Of a stretch of 14,887 bases of DNA, positions 14,191 to 14,887 are shown piece by piece. The translations under genes and the position numbers were made by a program. Position 1 is the stretch's first letter; each line of letters begins with the position of its first letter. Location: the NCBI GenBank assembly GCA_023443705.1, contig JAEZTD010000346.1:1-14887 (forward strand), given 5' to 3'. The notes under the pieces are model-generated. The model was not told the origin of the DNA and made no database searches. It saw only the letters and a program-made list of their open reading frames with translations. Source of the stretch: Bacillota bacterium. Its GTDB lineage: Bacteria; Bacillota; Clostridia; Christensenellales; Aristaeellaceae.

Positions 14191-14887
14191 TTCACCCGCC
14201 TTTCGATGGCGTCCGCCATCTGGCTGATGGTGTAAACGCCATGAAACATGTCGCCAAACCGCAGCGCCAATTGAGGAATCTGCGCCGGAGCCACGGAGGC
14301 GCGGCTCAAAAGCTCCGCATCGGTCATGATCTCTCCTGTGGGGCCGTCGCCGATCAGGTGGCCGCCCGTCACCACCAGCACCCGGCGGGCGAAATCCTGC
14401 ACGATCTCCATGTCGTGGCAGACCATGAGAACCGTCGCGCCGGCGCGGTTGCGCCGGGCGATTTTTTCCATGATCTCCATGCACTCCCGGTAATCAAGGC
14501 CGGTGGTGGGTTCGTCCAGGATCATTACATCGGGCTCGCAGGCCATGAGCGAAGCCAGCGCGATGCGCTGGCGCTCGCCGCGGCTCATCGAAAACGGATC
14601 TCGATCGCCGTCAAAGCCGAATTCGGCAAGCGTCGAATCGAGGCGGCGCGCGCGCTCGGCGGGGTCGTCCACCGTCAGCGTCAGGCCGAAGAGGAGCTCG
14701 TCCCGGATGGTATTTCGGCAGATCTGCCGGTCCGGGTTCTGAAAGAGAAAGCCCACGGTCCGGGCAATGCGGCTGGTTCGAGTAGTTTTCGTGTCCATGC
14801 CGCCCACCGAAACGCTGCCCTTCGCCGGCTTCAGAAGGCCATTGCAGAGCTTGGAGAGCGTCGTCTTGCCCGCGCCGTTTTCGCCGA
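14187..14887 (-). CDS. ECF transporter ATP-binding protein, 5' end outside window
   Basis: About 232 C-terminal codons of an ABC ATPase are visible; the frame is open to the right edge and the start lies outside. The visible part begins within the Walker A motif (GENGAGKTT). The Q loop FQNPDRQI, the signature SMSRGERQRIALAS, Walker B VMILDEPTTGLD and the switch His in MVCHD follow in order. The signature reads SRGERQ where SGGQ is usual, a variant I associate with ECF ATPases of the dedicated or fused type. Only about 30 residues are missing if it is a single-domain EcfA protein. About 300 more would be missing if it is the second half of a fused two-ATPase protein; the window cannot decide. 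Its stop overlaps the ecfT start by 4 nt (ATGA), so the two are translationally coupled and form one energising module. Confidence 0.9.
   Translation of the reverse strand, partial: GENGAGKTTLSKLCNGLLKPAKGSVSVGGMDTKTTRTSRIARTVGFLFQNPDRQICRNTIRDELLFGLTLTVDDPAERARRLDSTLAEFGFDGDRDPFSMSRGERQRIALASLMACEPDVMILDEPTTGLDYRECMEIMEKIARRNRAGATVLMVCHDMEIVQDFARRVLVVTGGHLIGDGPTGEIMTDAELLSRASVAPAQIPQLALRFGDMFHGVYTISQMADAIERRVK

Noticed and set aside
1..14887. Defence system, prophage, CRISPR array, transposon ends or a novel enzymatic system
   Set aside because: I looked for repeat arrays, transposase, integrase and recombinase motifs and for unexplained gene-sized gaps. All large frames are accounted for by the listed genes and no such signature appears.

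Overview
The window looks like a stretch of chromosome from a GC-rich, anaerobic, fermentative Firmicute, most likely Clostridia. This is inferred from three things: a cellobiose phosphorylase very like the clostridial enzymes, a ferredoxin-dependent 2-oxoacid oxidoreductase of the indolepyruvate type, and an ECF-type vitamin transporter module. Genes are densely packed, Shine-Dalgarno sequences are strong, and I see no phage, insertion sequence, CRISPR array, tRNA or rRNA. Most of the window is well-described metabolism; the less ordinary parts are the regulatory DNA at 2232-2592, an unrecognised membrane coiled-coil protein, and the link between an ECF transporter and an arylpyruvate fermentation operon.

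Region 1 (1-5060) is a beta-glucoside/cellobiose unit. A GH94 cellobiose phosphorylase (minus strand, cut at its 3' end by the window edge) is divergent from a LacI-family regulator and a GH1 beta-glucosidase that follow each other on the plus strand. The 361-bp divergent intergenic region carries a promoter for each side and three related CG-centred operator-like sites about 130 bp apart, two of them sharing 14 of 16 bases. The likely logic is that the LacI protein controls both its own operon and the phosphorylase, and that cytoplasmic cellobiose is split by phosphorolysis or hydrolysis. No transporter for the sugar is in the window. A hairpin closes the region against the next, convergent operon.

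Region 2 (5076-8456, all minus strand) holds a two-component pair, an OmpR/PhoB-type regulator followed by an overlapping sensor kinase with HAMP and PAS-like segments. Upstream of the pair lies an unrecognised single-pass membrane protein with a long Ala/Glu-rich coiled coil. That gene has its own good promoter and is divergent from region 3.

Region 3 (8600-9666) is a stand-alone PLP enzyme of the low-specificity threonine aldolase family with a near-consensus promoter. A 42-bp palindromic hairpin separates it from the convergent last operon.

Region 4 (9771-14887, minus strand) is one tightly packed transcription unit. Its order is ECF ATPase (5' end outside the window), EcfT membrane protein, indolepyruvate oxidoreductase alpha, then beta, and a PaaK-type arylacetate-CoA ligase. 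Family knowledge suggests that Ior converts aryl-2-oxoacids from Trp, Phe and Tyr to arylacetyl-CoA plus reduced ferredoxin, and that the ligase interconverts arylacetyl-CoA and arylacetate. The substrate-binding S component of the transporter is not visible and would be expected beyond the right edge.
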